A stretch of DNA of 64,000 nucleotides from contig NZ_CP009283.1 of the NCBI RefSeq assembly GCF_000758625.1, forward strand, positions 5,653,501 through 5,717,500, in the 5' to 3' direction. The stretch is from Paenibacillus sp. FSL R7-0273. GTDB taxonomy: Bacteria; Bacillota; Bacilli; Paenibacillales; Paenibacillaceae. Below are positions 47,686 to 55,932 of this stretch, piece after piece. The notes beneath the pieces were generated by a model. The model had not been told where the DNA came from. It saw nothing but the letters and a program-made list of their open reading frames with translations, and did not search any database. Position numbers and translations under genes: made by a program. The first letter of the stretch is position 1. The number at the start of each line of letters is the position of its first letter.

Positions 47686-47856
47686 TTATTTTTCAGCAGA
47701 AGCTTTGAGCAGCTCCATTGGAATTTTAGGCTCATGGAACAAATACGAGCAGCAGGTTTCCATCGCAATGTCACCGCTCTTGATTGCTGCACTTCTCACT
47801 GTTCTGGACATTCCTTCTTTTACCTCGTTAAACATTCTTTGCGTCATAGTTTTCAT
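47686..47856 (-). CDS. agrD: AgrD-like autoinducing peptide precursor
   Basis: 56 residues, too short for routine ORF calling. ATG at 47856 with AAGGAG 11 bases upstream, overlapping the end of agrB by 29 bases. Three-part AgrD layout: an N-terminal amphipathic leader (MKTMTQRMFNEVKEGMSRTV), the core METCCSYLF, and a C-terminal recognition tail HEPKIPMELLKASAEK that matches the EPKxPxEL pattern of AgrD tails. By analogy with S. aureus (Cys plus four residues before the tail), the pheromone ring would be CSYLF closed as a thiolactone, preceded by a short exocyclic tail ending in Cys. The neighbouring agrB and agrC make the call firm; the mature ends are inferred. Confidence 0.93.
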   Translation of the reverse strand: MKTMTQRMFNEVKEGMSRTVRSAAIKSGDIAMETCCSYLFHEPKIPMELLKASAEK

Positions 47857-48466
47857 AATTATTATAGCTCCTTTTCAATAGTTTATAGGTTATTGGGAGA
47901 ATCATTATCACTTGAAGCAGAATTCCCGACAGCAGCAAAGCCTTGACAGTGGGGCTTGGAATTACCAGGGCGGTTAGCACAATCAGCACACTGGCCCTTG
48001 TTGTAGCTTTTCTTAGCTTTTCTCTTCTTTCTTTGCCCAGCAGCGGAAATTTATCTGTATCCGCCGGTGCATAACGGTAAAGCAGCAAGGTAGCCAGTAA
48101 ACCAATGATTCCTATCTGTATGTTGTTAAACCTTATGTACTGTTCGCATAAATACGGTATGCCTATGAATATGGCAGTACTTGATATGCTGCACATCAAG
48201 CTGCTGTTTGCATGGAGCCCAAAGGCTGTTTTGCGGATAGTGTAGTAGGCTGCGTGCATCAATAATGTCTGCCAGAGCAGATGGAACAGGATGGCAGCTC
48301 CGTACACCAGAACCAGTTTACTCAGATTAATCAGCAGCATTTCAAAGCCAAGCTTCATTTTCAGGTAATCAATGTATTCTCCCTCACGCCCCTTGTTTAA
48401 TTTCTCGGCCATTTTGCAGGCCAGCGATTCGGTAAATCCCATCTTTACTGCTTCTTCAGCTTCCAT
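47828..48466 (-). CDS. agrB: AgrB-like membrane endopeptidase
   Basis: 212 residues from ATG 48466 (MEAEEAVKMGFTE), with AGAGG 8 bases upstream; a GTG three codons earlier is possible. Several membrane segments. The catalytic dyad is visible in RKTAFGLHANSSLMCSI: His and Cys seven residues apart, as H77 and C84 of S. aureus AgrB. It cuts the C-terminal tail of AgrD and forms the thiolactone. ALVIPSPTVKALLLSG and the hydrophobic C-terminus fit the family. It lies right after the 57-codon ORF and overlaps agrD. Confidence 0.94.
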   Translation of the reverse strand: MEAEEAVKMGFTESLACKMAEKLNKGREGEYIDYLKMKLGFEMLLINLSKLVLVYGAAILFHLLWQTLLMHAAYYTIRKTAFGLHANSSLMCSISSTAIFIGIPYLCEQYIRFNNIQIGIIGLLATLLLYRYAPADTDKFPLLGKERREKLRKATTRASVLIVLTALVIPSPTVKALLLSGILLQVIMILPITYKLLKRSYNNYENYDAKNV

Positions 48467-48492
48467 CTTGGTCACCTCTCTTGTCCTTAATA

Positions 48493-48666
48493 TTAAGCTA
48501 TTATTGGAGAGATGAATGATTTAGTCACAGGAGGCCGCTCAAATGTAGCAACTGTGTGCATAAATGCCGGGGCATGTCCTAAATGTGCCTTTTTTACACG
48601 TACCTGTGAAAAATCAATACCTGCCTGATTGCGGAGAGTTTCATAAATGGAGTAATCCGCAAGCAT
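48493..48666 (-). CDS. Unrecognised 57-residue ORF between the ketosynthase gene and agrB
   Basis: ATG at 48666, with TAGGAG 9 bases upstream; the TAG is also the stop of the ketosynthase gene. The ORF continues in the same frame as that gene, so it is either a separate translationally coupled peptide or a tail split off by a nonsense codon. Sequence features: MLADYSIYETLRNQAG at the N-terminus, a basic His-containing middle (VRVKKAHLGHAPAF) and a hydrophobic end (KSFISPIIA); no Cys, no signal peptide. The TAA lies within the palindrome CTTAATATTAAG (48486-48497). Only 18 bases separate it from the agrB ribosome binding site. It could be a small carrier or accessory protein, or a precursor peptide. 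Confidence 0.6.
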   Translation of the reverse strand: MLADYSIYETLRNQAGIDFSQVRVKKAHLGHAPAFMHTVATFERPPVTKSFISPIIA

Positions 48667-48678
48667 AAACAGCAGCTC

Positions 48679-50997
48679 CTACAGCGAGCCCTGCATAATC
48701 AGCTGTGTCAGCTGCGGCTCCCCCGGCCCCTTAAATACAGTCTCAACATAATGCTCCTGCTTGAAGTAATCGCCCCTCGGCTCCCCACCGGGAGTTATTA
48801 AAGCATTCTTGACCTTGTAGTTCCTGACAGAAATAACTGCTCTGCCCAAGCTGTCATATAAAATAATATCCAAAGTTAATATAATATTGCCTTTGTTATC
48901 CGAAGTCTTTTCCCGGATTCTCAGATCGGAGTAGAACTCGCTGCCGATTAACGCTCCGGTGCCGAAATCAATTTCGCTCCACAGCCAGGGGAACAGGATC
49001 TCGCCGGGCTCTGCAAGCTTGTTCAGGGCATTAAACGCCGGGTCCAGAAGTGAAGGATAGAAGCTGTATAGATCGAATTCACGCTCATAGCCGGAAGGCG
49101 CCTTCAGCTTGACCAGCGCGCGGTCGCGCTCCGCACTGACCCAGAGCCTGTCCACAGTCTTCCATCTGCCCGGGATCTGCAGACTTGTGCCTTCCAGGTC
49201 CCCAACCTGGCTGGTGACTTCAAGCTCTTCAAGCACTTCAAACTCCTCAAGCTCCTCAAACTCCTCCAGCCCGGTATCCTGATCCAGCCCGGCAGGAGTA
49301 GCCCCTTCGGCCTGGAGGGCTTTCGGCACCAGCTCAAGCTGGAGCCAGTTCCGGTACTCTCCCGCTGCGGAGTAAGAGACTGTACCCCGCAGCGTCAATT
49401 TATCAATAACAAGGTTGACCTTCAGGGCTTCCTCACCGCTAGAGAGCGGCGCCAGAATATGCAGATTGCGGATATTGAACGCTTCCAGCCCATAGCCGGT
49501 TGCCTGCAGGCCCTGGGCAAGCATCTCAAAAATCGCTGTACTGACCATCAGATGGCTGCCGCCAAAGACATGCTCCCTGATCTCCCAGCACTGCTGCAGA
49601 ATCAGCGGAAACTGAACACATAGTGTATGCTCTGTTTCCAGCCGCTGGAGGGGATTGCTGACTGCAAAGGAGTTACGGTCCAGCGGGAACCAGTAGGAAC
49701 GCAGCTGCATCTCCAGAGGCTCAGCTATCCGCTTTCCTGCATTCTCATACCCCTCCAGAATAACATGCGCGTTGGTTCCCGTCATCCCGTAGGAGCTGAC
49801 GCCGGCAAGCGAACAAGGGCGGAGCTGACTGTTTTTGACGGGACTATAGAATACCGATGGCTTGAAATCACCCTCGCTGTCAGGGATCCGGAAATCGGGA
49901 TGCGGCAGCAGAACACCACGCTCCAGGCTCATCACGGACTTGATCAGCGAGAACAGTCCGGAAGCCACGTCCAGATGGCCGAAATTTGACTTGCTGTCCA
50001 CGAGCGCCACGGCTTGTCTGTTCACGCCGTGCTCCAGAAAAAATCGGGGCAGACTCTCAATCTCGACGCTGTCGCCGGCCCCTGTTTCTCTGCCGCGGGA
50101 CTCGATGAAGGCCAGCCGGTCCAGCTGCTCTGCGAACGGGCTCCAGGCTTCCTCGATCAGGCTCTCCCGGGCAAGCGGATTGGGAGCGGACATATTGACG
50201 GTACGCCCGTCGTTGTTCATTGCATAGCCTTTGATCAGCCCGTAAATATAGTTGCCGTCCCGCTCTGCCTCTCCGCGTCTTTTGAGAATGACCGCGCATA
50301 CGCCTTCACCCATGAAGGTGCCGGTGCTTCGTTCGTCAAACGCCTTGGTGGCTGCATCGGTGGCCAGAATATTAATCAGCTTGTCTACCTTCTCGCCGGG
50401 CTTGATATACAGGTTGGAGCTGACAATCACCGCATAATCGGTAATACCCCGGCGCAGCTCGTCGGCCGCCTGTATGACCGAAACCAGCGAGGAGGAGGAG
50501 CCTGTGTCTGTCATGACCGCAGGTCCCTTCAGATCAAAGATATAATTGATCCGGCTGGCCATAGTTGAATTCAGCAGGTCCAGCAGATCGGGAGTCAGGC
50601 CCAGAGCCTGCAGCTGCAGTTGATACTGGTATTGCTGGTTTGTATTGACACTGCCGTAGACGCTGGTCCTGGTTCCCCGGATTGCTTCAAGACAGCCGCT
50701 GTCATTCAGCGCCCTCGTTGCCGAGAGCAGCGTCAGCCGCTGATTCGGGTCCATGTACTCCGCACTTTTCTGGGCAATATGATAAAATTTATGGTCAAAT
50801 TCATCAATGGCCGGGAAATAGGAGCCCTCCATATAAAGCTCCCCGTCACCGGACAGCCCGCTCTGCTTCAGCCGCCGGCCGGGAAACCGTCCTTTGGACA
50901 CCCGCCCCGCGCTTAAGAACCGCCATACCTCCTCCTGATTGCGGCAGCCCGGCATGGACAGATCCAGACCTATAATGGCGATATCTTCTTTACTCAA
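48679..50997 (-). CDS. Ketosynthase-dehydratase protein with degenerate ketosynthase active site
   Basis: 772 residues; TTG start with AAGGAAG 9 bases upstream. Residues 1-425 are a full polyketide-type ketosynthase (KEDIAIIGLDLSMPGC, MDPNQRLTLL, FMGEGVCAVILKR, GVSSYGMTGTNAHVILEG). The nucleophile motif DTACSSSL is DTGSSSSL: Cys is Ser167. The first catalytic His (EAHGTGT) is Arg301 (ESRGRETGAGD); the second, His341 (NFGHLD), is kept. Residues about 435-750 form a polyketide dehydratase-like double hotdog with His476 (EHVFGG) and Asp652 (YPSLLDPAFNAL), split by a Glu-rich linker (EEFEELEEFEVLEELEV). No AT, KR, ER, ACP or thioesterase. It cannot condense in the usual way; it might decarboxylate, act as gatekeeper, or bind a carrier-linked substrate for dehydration. 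It sits in one operon with a condensation protein and ABC-2 exporter. Confidence 0.88.
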   Translation of the reverse strand: MSKEDIAIIGLDLSMPGCRNQEEVWRFLSAGRVSKGRFPGRRLKQSGLSGDGELYMEGSYFPAIDEFDHKFYHIAQKSAEYMDPNQRLTLLSATRALNDSGCLEAIRGTRTSVYGSVNTNQQYQYQLQLQALGLTPDLLDLLNSTMASRINYIFDLKGPAVMTDTGSSSSLVSVIQAADELRRGITDYAVIVSSNLYIKPGEKVDKLINILATDAATKAFDERSTGTFMGEGVCAVILKRRGEAERDGNYIYGLIKGYAMNNDGRTVNMSAPNPLARESLIEEAWSPFAEQLDRLAFIESRGRETGAGDSVEIESLPRFFLEHGVNRQAVALVDSKSNFGHLDVASGLFSLIKSVMSLERGVLLPHPDFRIPDSEGDFKPSVFYSPVKNSQLRPCSLAGVSSYGMTGTNAHVILEGYENAGKRIAEPLEMQLRSYWFPLDRNSFAVSNPLQRLETEHTLCVQFPLILQQCWEIREHVFGGSHLMVSTAIFEMLAQGLQATGYGLEAFNIRNLHILAPLSSGEEALKVNLVIDKLTLRGTVSYSAAGEYRNWLQLELVPKALQAEGATPAGLDQDTGLEEFEELEEFEVLEELEVTSQVGDLEGTSLQIPGRWKTVDRLWVSAERDRALVKLKAPSGYEREFDLYSFYPSLLDPAFNALNKLAEPGEILFPWLWSEIDFGTGALIGSEFYSDLRIREKTSDNKGNIILTLDIILYDSLGRAVISVRNYKVKNALITPGGEPRGDYFKQEHYVETVFKGPGEPQLTQLIMQGSL

Positions 50998-51036
50998 GCC
51001 TCCTCACTTCCTTCGTAAAACATGACATTCTTGTTG

Positions 51037-53631
51037 TTATCCGTTTCTCTGCTTGTATAACTGAGCAAGCTCCTGAAGGGCTGACTGTACATCCCCGGCA
51101 ATCCGGGCCTCTTCCTCCGGGCTGTAAGCCAGGTCATCAATATACATGCTAATCCGGCAATCCCGTGCAGACAGCTGGAAATTCAGCAGCAGCTGGAAAT
51201 TCGGCACGCCGGGGAATTCAAGCACCTGGTCAAACAATGAGCCTTCACCGCTGCCCGCGGCCAGTGTCTGTAATACGATAGCCGGAGCATCCAGTGTGAA
51301 GCCCGCTCCGTTCAAATCATAAATCGAGGCTGCCTGATACCTGTGCGCAGCAGTAAGGCTCTCCCTCAGGACATTGTCATCCGCAGTGTCAAAGAAGACC
51401 GGCAGCACCCGGGCGAAGGACTGGACAACGTTGATTGCGCCTGGAATTACCCTGCCGTGGTACACAGCGCCCACATATCCCTGTGTTTGGTTGAAAGCCA
51501 GTGCCAGACGGCTCGTCAGGGAAGAGAGCAGCCTGTGTTCCTTCTCCGGATACGGCGCTTCTGCTGTCTGACAGGTAAACTCATAATGATGATAGCTCCC
51601 CTTCGTCCGCACCGGCTTGCCCATGCTTGGATAGGCGTTACAACGGAGTAGCGGCTGCCAGCCCTGGACATCACCGGCAACCGCAGCCTTATAGCTGGCT
51701 GCGATTTGCGCATACTGGGCGAATTGCACAGGCTTGCCGTTGAAGCTATCCTCAATCTGGCTGAGCAGAACGCTGAGACCGATCTGATCGATCAGCATAG
51801 GGTGCATATTGAGATAGAGGTAGGTCTGGCCGGTCGAACGCAGTGTAACCAGTCTGATATCCCACAGCCGCCCACTGCCCTGCTGCCGGAATCCTCCGCT
51901 AAGCTCTTGCAGCTGAGCTGCATCAGCGAGTGTAATATGTTCAATTTCAACATGGCGCTTCCGTCCGATCTTCCCCTGTACCTCACCATCTGCGTAAATA
52001 TATTGCGTGAAGAAGACATCATTGCAGGCAATAACATGCTCAATGGCGGCCTGCAGCGCATTCAATTCAACCGCACCCTGCTCTGAAATGCGGTAAGCAT
52101 ATTTGACACTGTACATGTTGGTATCCGCCAGGCGGAAGCTGTCGATAAACAGCACCTTCATAAAGTTCGGGCATTCGTATTCGTCCGGCTCCACAGCATC
52201 CCACTGCGGGAGGACGGCATGGCCGACCCGCTCCAGAATCAGCTGCTTCAGCTCGCGGAGCGTTCCTGAAGTATAAATATCCTGATAGCTGAGCTGTACG
52301 CCCAGATGCTCGTAAATATCCGTAATCATTTTTGCTATATCCAGCGAAGAGATGGAGGAATGGAGGTCCTCATCCTCACCGATATCGGGAAACCAGTGGC
52401 TGGTTCTCTCTTTCCGCCAGGCGGCCGGCCGGGGAATCGCCGCTGCAGTCTCCATGACAGCCGCCTGCGCATGCGGCTCACCGGCAGGCTGCGACAGGTC
52501 CAGCCGGTCCAGCAGAAGCAGCATTTCCTCAAGCCCGGCACACAGGTGCTGAATCAAGGGCTGGCCGCAGCAGAATTCATATTCAAGATGATGGCTGTAT
52601 TCATTGAACTGAAGATGGTTATTGCACTTGTAGAGATAGCCGCCCATCGTAAGCCGGGAGAATATGGCCGATCTCTGCTCCAGCTCCGGCATTCCGGTAT
52701 AAGACACTACATAGTCATACCCGTGGTACCCGAGGAGCTCCATATATTCCTCATAAGACAGCAGGGCAGAGCCGCTGATGGCCTGGAACAGCTCCTTGAA
52801 CAGGCTGCGGGCATTGCCTTCATAGCTTGTGCCCGCTTCTATTTGCAGAAGAAGCGGCACAATATCCGTGAAGTTCCCGATAACAGCGGCCTGCTGCATT
52901 TGATCCCTGCGGGACACCGCAACTCCGATCAGGTTCCTCCGCTGCGGTGAGAGCAACGCCAGTGCAAGCAGGATGACACCGAACCGGGTGATGCTCAGCT
53001 TGTCTGACAAAGATACCGCTGCGCTGTAAGCCCTGTCCGCCAGCCGGCCGCGGCCGTATACAGTCTCGGTGTACAGTCCGCCAGTCTGATCCGGGCGCAG
53101 ATACTGCCTGATCCTGTCGGCATACCCGTCCGTACCCGGCAATGCCTTGCTCAGGCCGGCCGGCGTCCGGAAATAGCTGCCCTCATCAAGCACAGGGGAG
53201 CTCTTGTTCACCAGTACCTGCTCCAGACAGTCCAGGAACAGATAGAGGGAATCTGCATCCATAATCAGATGATGCATCAGAAATTCGATACTGCATTCAT
53301 CCTCCTGCAGATAGTAAGCAGCCAGGAGACCGCCCTCGAAGACCGCCATTCTCCGGCCGTTAAGCGGTACGCTGCTCCGGTAATCCTTGAAGGCGCTGTC
53401 CACGGCAAATATGTACTTCGGGCCCTGTCTGATGATTCTGCCGCTGAAGGCCTCAGCCGCGTTCATTACCTGTCTGACCGCCTGGTCTATTTCATCCCTG
53501 CTCCACCGGTTATCATAAGTAACGGTGAAATAGAGACCGTAATCCTTATCATTCTTTTCGGCGTATAATATCTTCTGCTGCAAAGGCTCCAGCTCATAAT
53601 ACCGTGTGCCGTCCTGGGGATCTTTAAGCAT
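51037..53631 (-). CDS. Stand-alone condensation-carrier-condensation protein (NRPS-like, no adenylation domain)
   Basis: 864 residues, ATG with GGAGG 11 bases upstream. The N-terminal 400 residues resemble an NRPS condensation domain (YYELEPLQQKILYAE) with the HHxxxD motif as H120 H121 LIM D125. Residues about 415-470 look like a carrier protein: DLHSSISSLDIAKMITDIYEHLG, with Ser429 at the phosphopantetheine position though the usual GGDS is replaced. Residues about 485-860 resemble a second condensation domain (DTNMYSVKYAYRI) whose motif is H610 P611 MLI D615, so the catalytic second His is Pro. There is no adenylation or thioesterase domain, so any carrier substrate must be supplied in trans. 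Domain calls are from motif pattern and length. It lies between the exporter permeases and the ketosynthase gene. Confidence 0.8.
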   Translation of the reverse strand: MLKDPQDGTRYYELEPLQQKILYAEKNDKDYGLYFTVTYDNRWSRDEIDQAVRQVMNAAEAFSGRIIRQGPKYIFAVDSAFKDYRSSVPLNGRRMAVFEGGLLAAYYLQEDECSIEFLMHHLIMDADSLYLFLDCLEQVLVNKSSPVLDEGSYFRTPAGLSKALPGTDGYADRIRQYLRPDQTGGLYTETVYGRGRLADRAYSAAVSLSDKLSITRFGVILLALALLSPQRRNLIGVAVSRRDQMQQAAVIGNFTDIVPLLLQIEAGTSYEGNARSLFKELFQAISGSALLSYEEYMELLGYHGYDYVVSYTGMPELEQRSAIFSRLTMGGYLYKCNNHLQFNEYSHHLEYEFCCGQPLIQHLCAGLEEMLLLLDRLDLSQPAGEPHAQAAVMETAAAIPRPAAWRKERTSHWFPDIGEDEDLHSSISSLDIAKMITDIYEHLGVQLSYQDIYTSGTLRELKQLILERVGHAVLPQWDAVEPDEYECPNFMKVLFIDSFRLADTNMYSVKYAYRISEQGAVELNALQAAIEHVIACNDVFFTQYIYADGEVQGKIGRKRHVEIEHITLADAAQLQELSGGFRQQGSGRLWDIRLVTLRSTGQTYLYLNMHPMLIDQIGLSVLLSQIEDSFNGKPVQFAQYAQIAASYKAAVAGDVQGWQPLLRCNAYPSMGKPVRTKGSYHHYEFTCQTAEAPYPEKEHRLLSSLTSRLALAFNQTQGYVGAVYHGRVIPGAINVVQSFARVLPVFFDTADDNVLRESLTAAHRYQAASIYDLNGAGFTLDAPAIVLQTLAAGSGEGSLFDQVLEFPGVPNFQLLLNFQLSARDCRISMYIDDLAYSPEEEARIAGDVQSALQELAQLYKQRNG

Positions 53632-53670
53632 AAAGCGCTTTTCCTCCTTTCACCTCGCCCGGTGCCTGCA

Positions 53671-54777
53671 CTAGATATCCTGAGTCTTTACCCGGGTGAG
53701 CAGCAGGAAAATGACCGCCGCACAGCCCAGCAGGCTGACAAAATGAACCGTTACCGCACCGCTGCTCCCCGTGAACCCGCTGAACAATTCTGTGTTCAGC
53801 TCCGTAATCCACCGGGTCGGCAGAATCTGGGCGAAGCGCTGCATGCCTTCCGGCATGATTGAGCTGGGCCAGAGCGTACCGCCAAGCATCGCCAGCGGCA
53901 GGGAAACCACGGTAACCAGCAGCCGTCCGGTGGACTGTTTCGTTGTGCGGCTGACCAGCAGCAGGCCGATGCCTGCAGCAATGACATTAAGCAGACCGTA
54001 AGCCAGCACCAGCAGCAGCAGATGGAATGCAGACAGCCCAAGATCAATTCCGAAGGCTCCGCTCATCAGTGCAATCATAAGCAGGAACTGGACAACGCCG
54101 ATCGCTGCGAATACGCTGACCGTCTGTAGATAGTAGCTGAGCTTGTTTTTAGCCGTCAGCAGCACCCGTTCAGTCGTGGAATGAACCTTGTCACCCAGGA
54201 ACACCAGGGTGTTGGTCATGGTCAGGAAGAGCATGATGAACACAATCATGTTAAACGTGCCGGTCAGAACCGCCGCATTCGGATTGCCCAGAATACTTGG
54301 CTCAATTGTGACTGGCGCCGGTGAATCCGCCATCAGCTTCATGCTCTCCTGAAAGGCTCCGGCATCAGGTGCATTATTCGCCAGCGTCTGCAGTGAGGAG
54401 AAGATGCTGTTTAGCTTGACTTCAAGTGATTTGGAGTTGAAATTAACCTCCTTGGCATAGCTCTCGATCTGTACCGCCTCCGGATTGGCAAAGAGCTCAC
54501 CGGCTGTACTGGTAACGACAATTCCCAGATTCGTGCTTGCCTGGATGGCGCTGTCTGCATCCTTTGCATGAGTCAGGGTTACATCCTGCTTCTCCAGCAT
54601 GGCGGAGACATAAGAATCAATTGCGTGGTCCGGTACATACATGGCCAAGGTTACCTCGGTGGCATCGTTATACTGCTTGACCACCATGAAGGTGAACAGA
54701 ACGGGCAGCAGCACCATGAAAATCAGCGTCAGCCTTCTTTTTACTATCCGCTTCAGATAGAGTCCAAAGATTCTCAT
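53671..54777 (-). CDS. ABC-2 type transporter permease
   Basis: 368 residues. N-terminal anchor (RRLTLIFMVLLPVLFTFMVV), an extracytoplasmic domain of about 140 residues, then five membrane segments with the ABC-2 pattern (TGTFNMIVFIMLFLTMTNTL, KLSYYLQTVSVFAAIGVVQF, LPLAMLGGTLWPSSIMPEGM, and ILPTRW). It would form a heterodimeric exporter with the next permease and the ATPase. It starts one base after that permease's stop. Substrate unknown; probably the product of the neighbouring biosynthetic-like genes. Confidence 0.9.
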   Translation of the reverse strand: MRIFGLYLKRIVKRRLTLIFMVLLPVLFTFMVVKQYNDATEVTLAMYVPDHAIDSYVSAMLEKQDVTLTHAKDADSAIQASTNLGIVVTSTAGELFANPEAVQIESYAKEVNFNSKSLEVKLNSIFSSLQTLANNAPDAGAFQESMKLMADSPAPVTIEPSILGNPNAAVLTGTFNMIVFIMLFLTMTNTLVFLGDKVHSTTERVLLTAKNKLSYYLQTVSVFAAIGVVQFLLMIALMSGAFGIDLGLSAFHLLLLVLAYGLLNVIAAGIGLLLVSRTTKQSTGRLLVTVVSLPLAMLGGTLWPSSIMPEGMQRFAQILPTRWITELNTELFSGFTGSSGAVTVHFVSLLGCAAVIFLLLTRVKTQDI

Positions 54778-54778
54778 G

Positions 54779-55930
54779 TTACCTTACCCCCTTCCGGGCT
54801 AATGAAAAGACAGAGATTAATACAAACCCCAGAGACAGGACCAGTGCATTGTAGACAGGCATCAGGTCGATTACCCCCTGCTGGATATAGTTGAACAGCG
54901 GCTGCTGAAACACTTCATTAATGCTCAGCCTGCTGAGCGAGCCGAAATCCAGCTTGATAAAGCCGCCGCCTATAAAGGTCATTACGGGAATCAGCAGGGA
55001 GACGATACTGTCCAGTGCCTTCATGTGCCGTCCAAGCACTCCGAGGAACAAGCCCAGCGCGTTAAAGAAAATGGCGCCGACTATAATGATGAACAGGACG
55101 ACCAGAATGTTATTGCCGTAAGAGACATTAAAGAACAGCTTGGCACAGGCTACAATAACCAGCCCCTGAAGAATGGAGATCGAGCAGCCGGTCAGCCATT
55201 GGCTTACTACCAGCGACATTTTGGATACCGGTGAGATCAGATAGCGGTCACCCAGCGCTTCATTGTATTCTTCCTGAATGAAATTCATCGTATTGGCCAG
55301 CCCGTAAAAGAGGATTAGAACCAGCATCGTCACGCCGTAATAGCTCAGTCCCGACATCCTGCCTGCATCACCCTTCTCTCCGGCTGCACCGCCTGCCGTC
55401 AGCAGATTGCTGTAGGCATGCTGATAGACAGGCGGCTGATTGTCACGTCCGGATACGCCCATAGCCTGGTACCCGTCGCCGAAGGTGGAGAGGGTCAACG
55501 CTGTGATATTCACCTTATCGATGTTCTGATCCTTGCCGTAAACCGTAACCGTACTTTCCCGGTTTGCTGTGACGCCTTCGGTCAGGCCGGCAGGCAGATA
55601 AATGAACTGGTCATATTTATCAGCCTCCAGGGCTTTACGTGCCTCCTCTGCACTTGCAGCAACGGTGACGTCATACAGCTCCCGGTTCTCAGCGCTTGTC
55701 AAAAAGGCTAGGATATCCTTTCCGAACTGGCCGCTGTCCTCATTAACCACGACCGTACGGGTCTGTGTGATATTGACCGCCGCGGCTGTCTCCTTGGCTT
55801 CCGGCTGGAACATGGCCGATAAGGCGTTGCCCAGAATCACAATCAGCAGCAGCGGCAGCAGGATGTAATTGACAAAGACGACAGGACTTTTAATCTTCCG
55901 CTTCATGTTCGTTAGATAGATCGTCCACAT
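54779..55930 (-). CDS. ABC-2 type transporter permease
   Basis: 383 residues, same topology as the preceding permease: N-terminal helix (FVNYILLPLLLIVILGNAL), large extracytoplasmic loop, five C-terminal helices (YYGVTMLVLILFYGLANTMNF, ISPVSKMSLVVSQWLTG, LLIPVMTFIGGGFI). GAGGGA lies 6 bases before the ATG and overlaps the end of the ATPase gene. Part of the ATPase-permease-permease set. Confidence 0.92.
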   Translation of the reverse strand: MWTIYLTNMKRKIKSPVVFVNYILLPLLLIVILGNALSAMFQPEAKETAAAVNITQTRTVVVNEDSGQFGKDILAFLTSAENRELYDVTVAASAEEARKALEADKYDQFIYLPAGLTEGVTANRESTVTVYGKDQNIDKVNITALTLSTFGDGYQAMGVSGRDNQPPVYQHAYSNLLTAGGAAGEKGDAGRMSGLSYYGVTMLVLILFYGLANTMNFIQEEYNEALGDRYLISPVSKMSLVVSQWLTGCSISILQGLVIVACAKLFFNVSYGNNILVVLFIIIVGAIFFNALGLFLGVLGRHMKALDSIVSLLIPVMTFIGGGFIKLDFGSLSRLSINEVFQQPLFNYIQQGVIDLMPVYNALVLSLGFVLISVFSLARKGVR

Positions 55931-55932
55931 GG

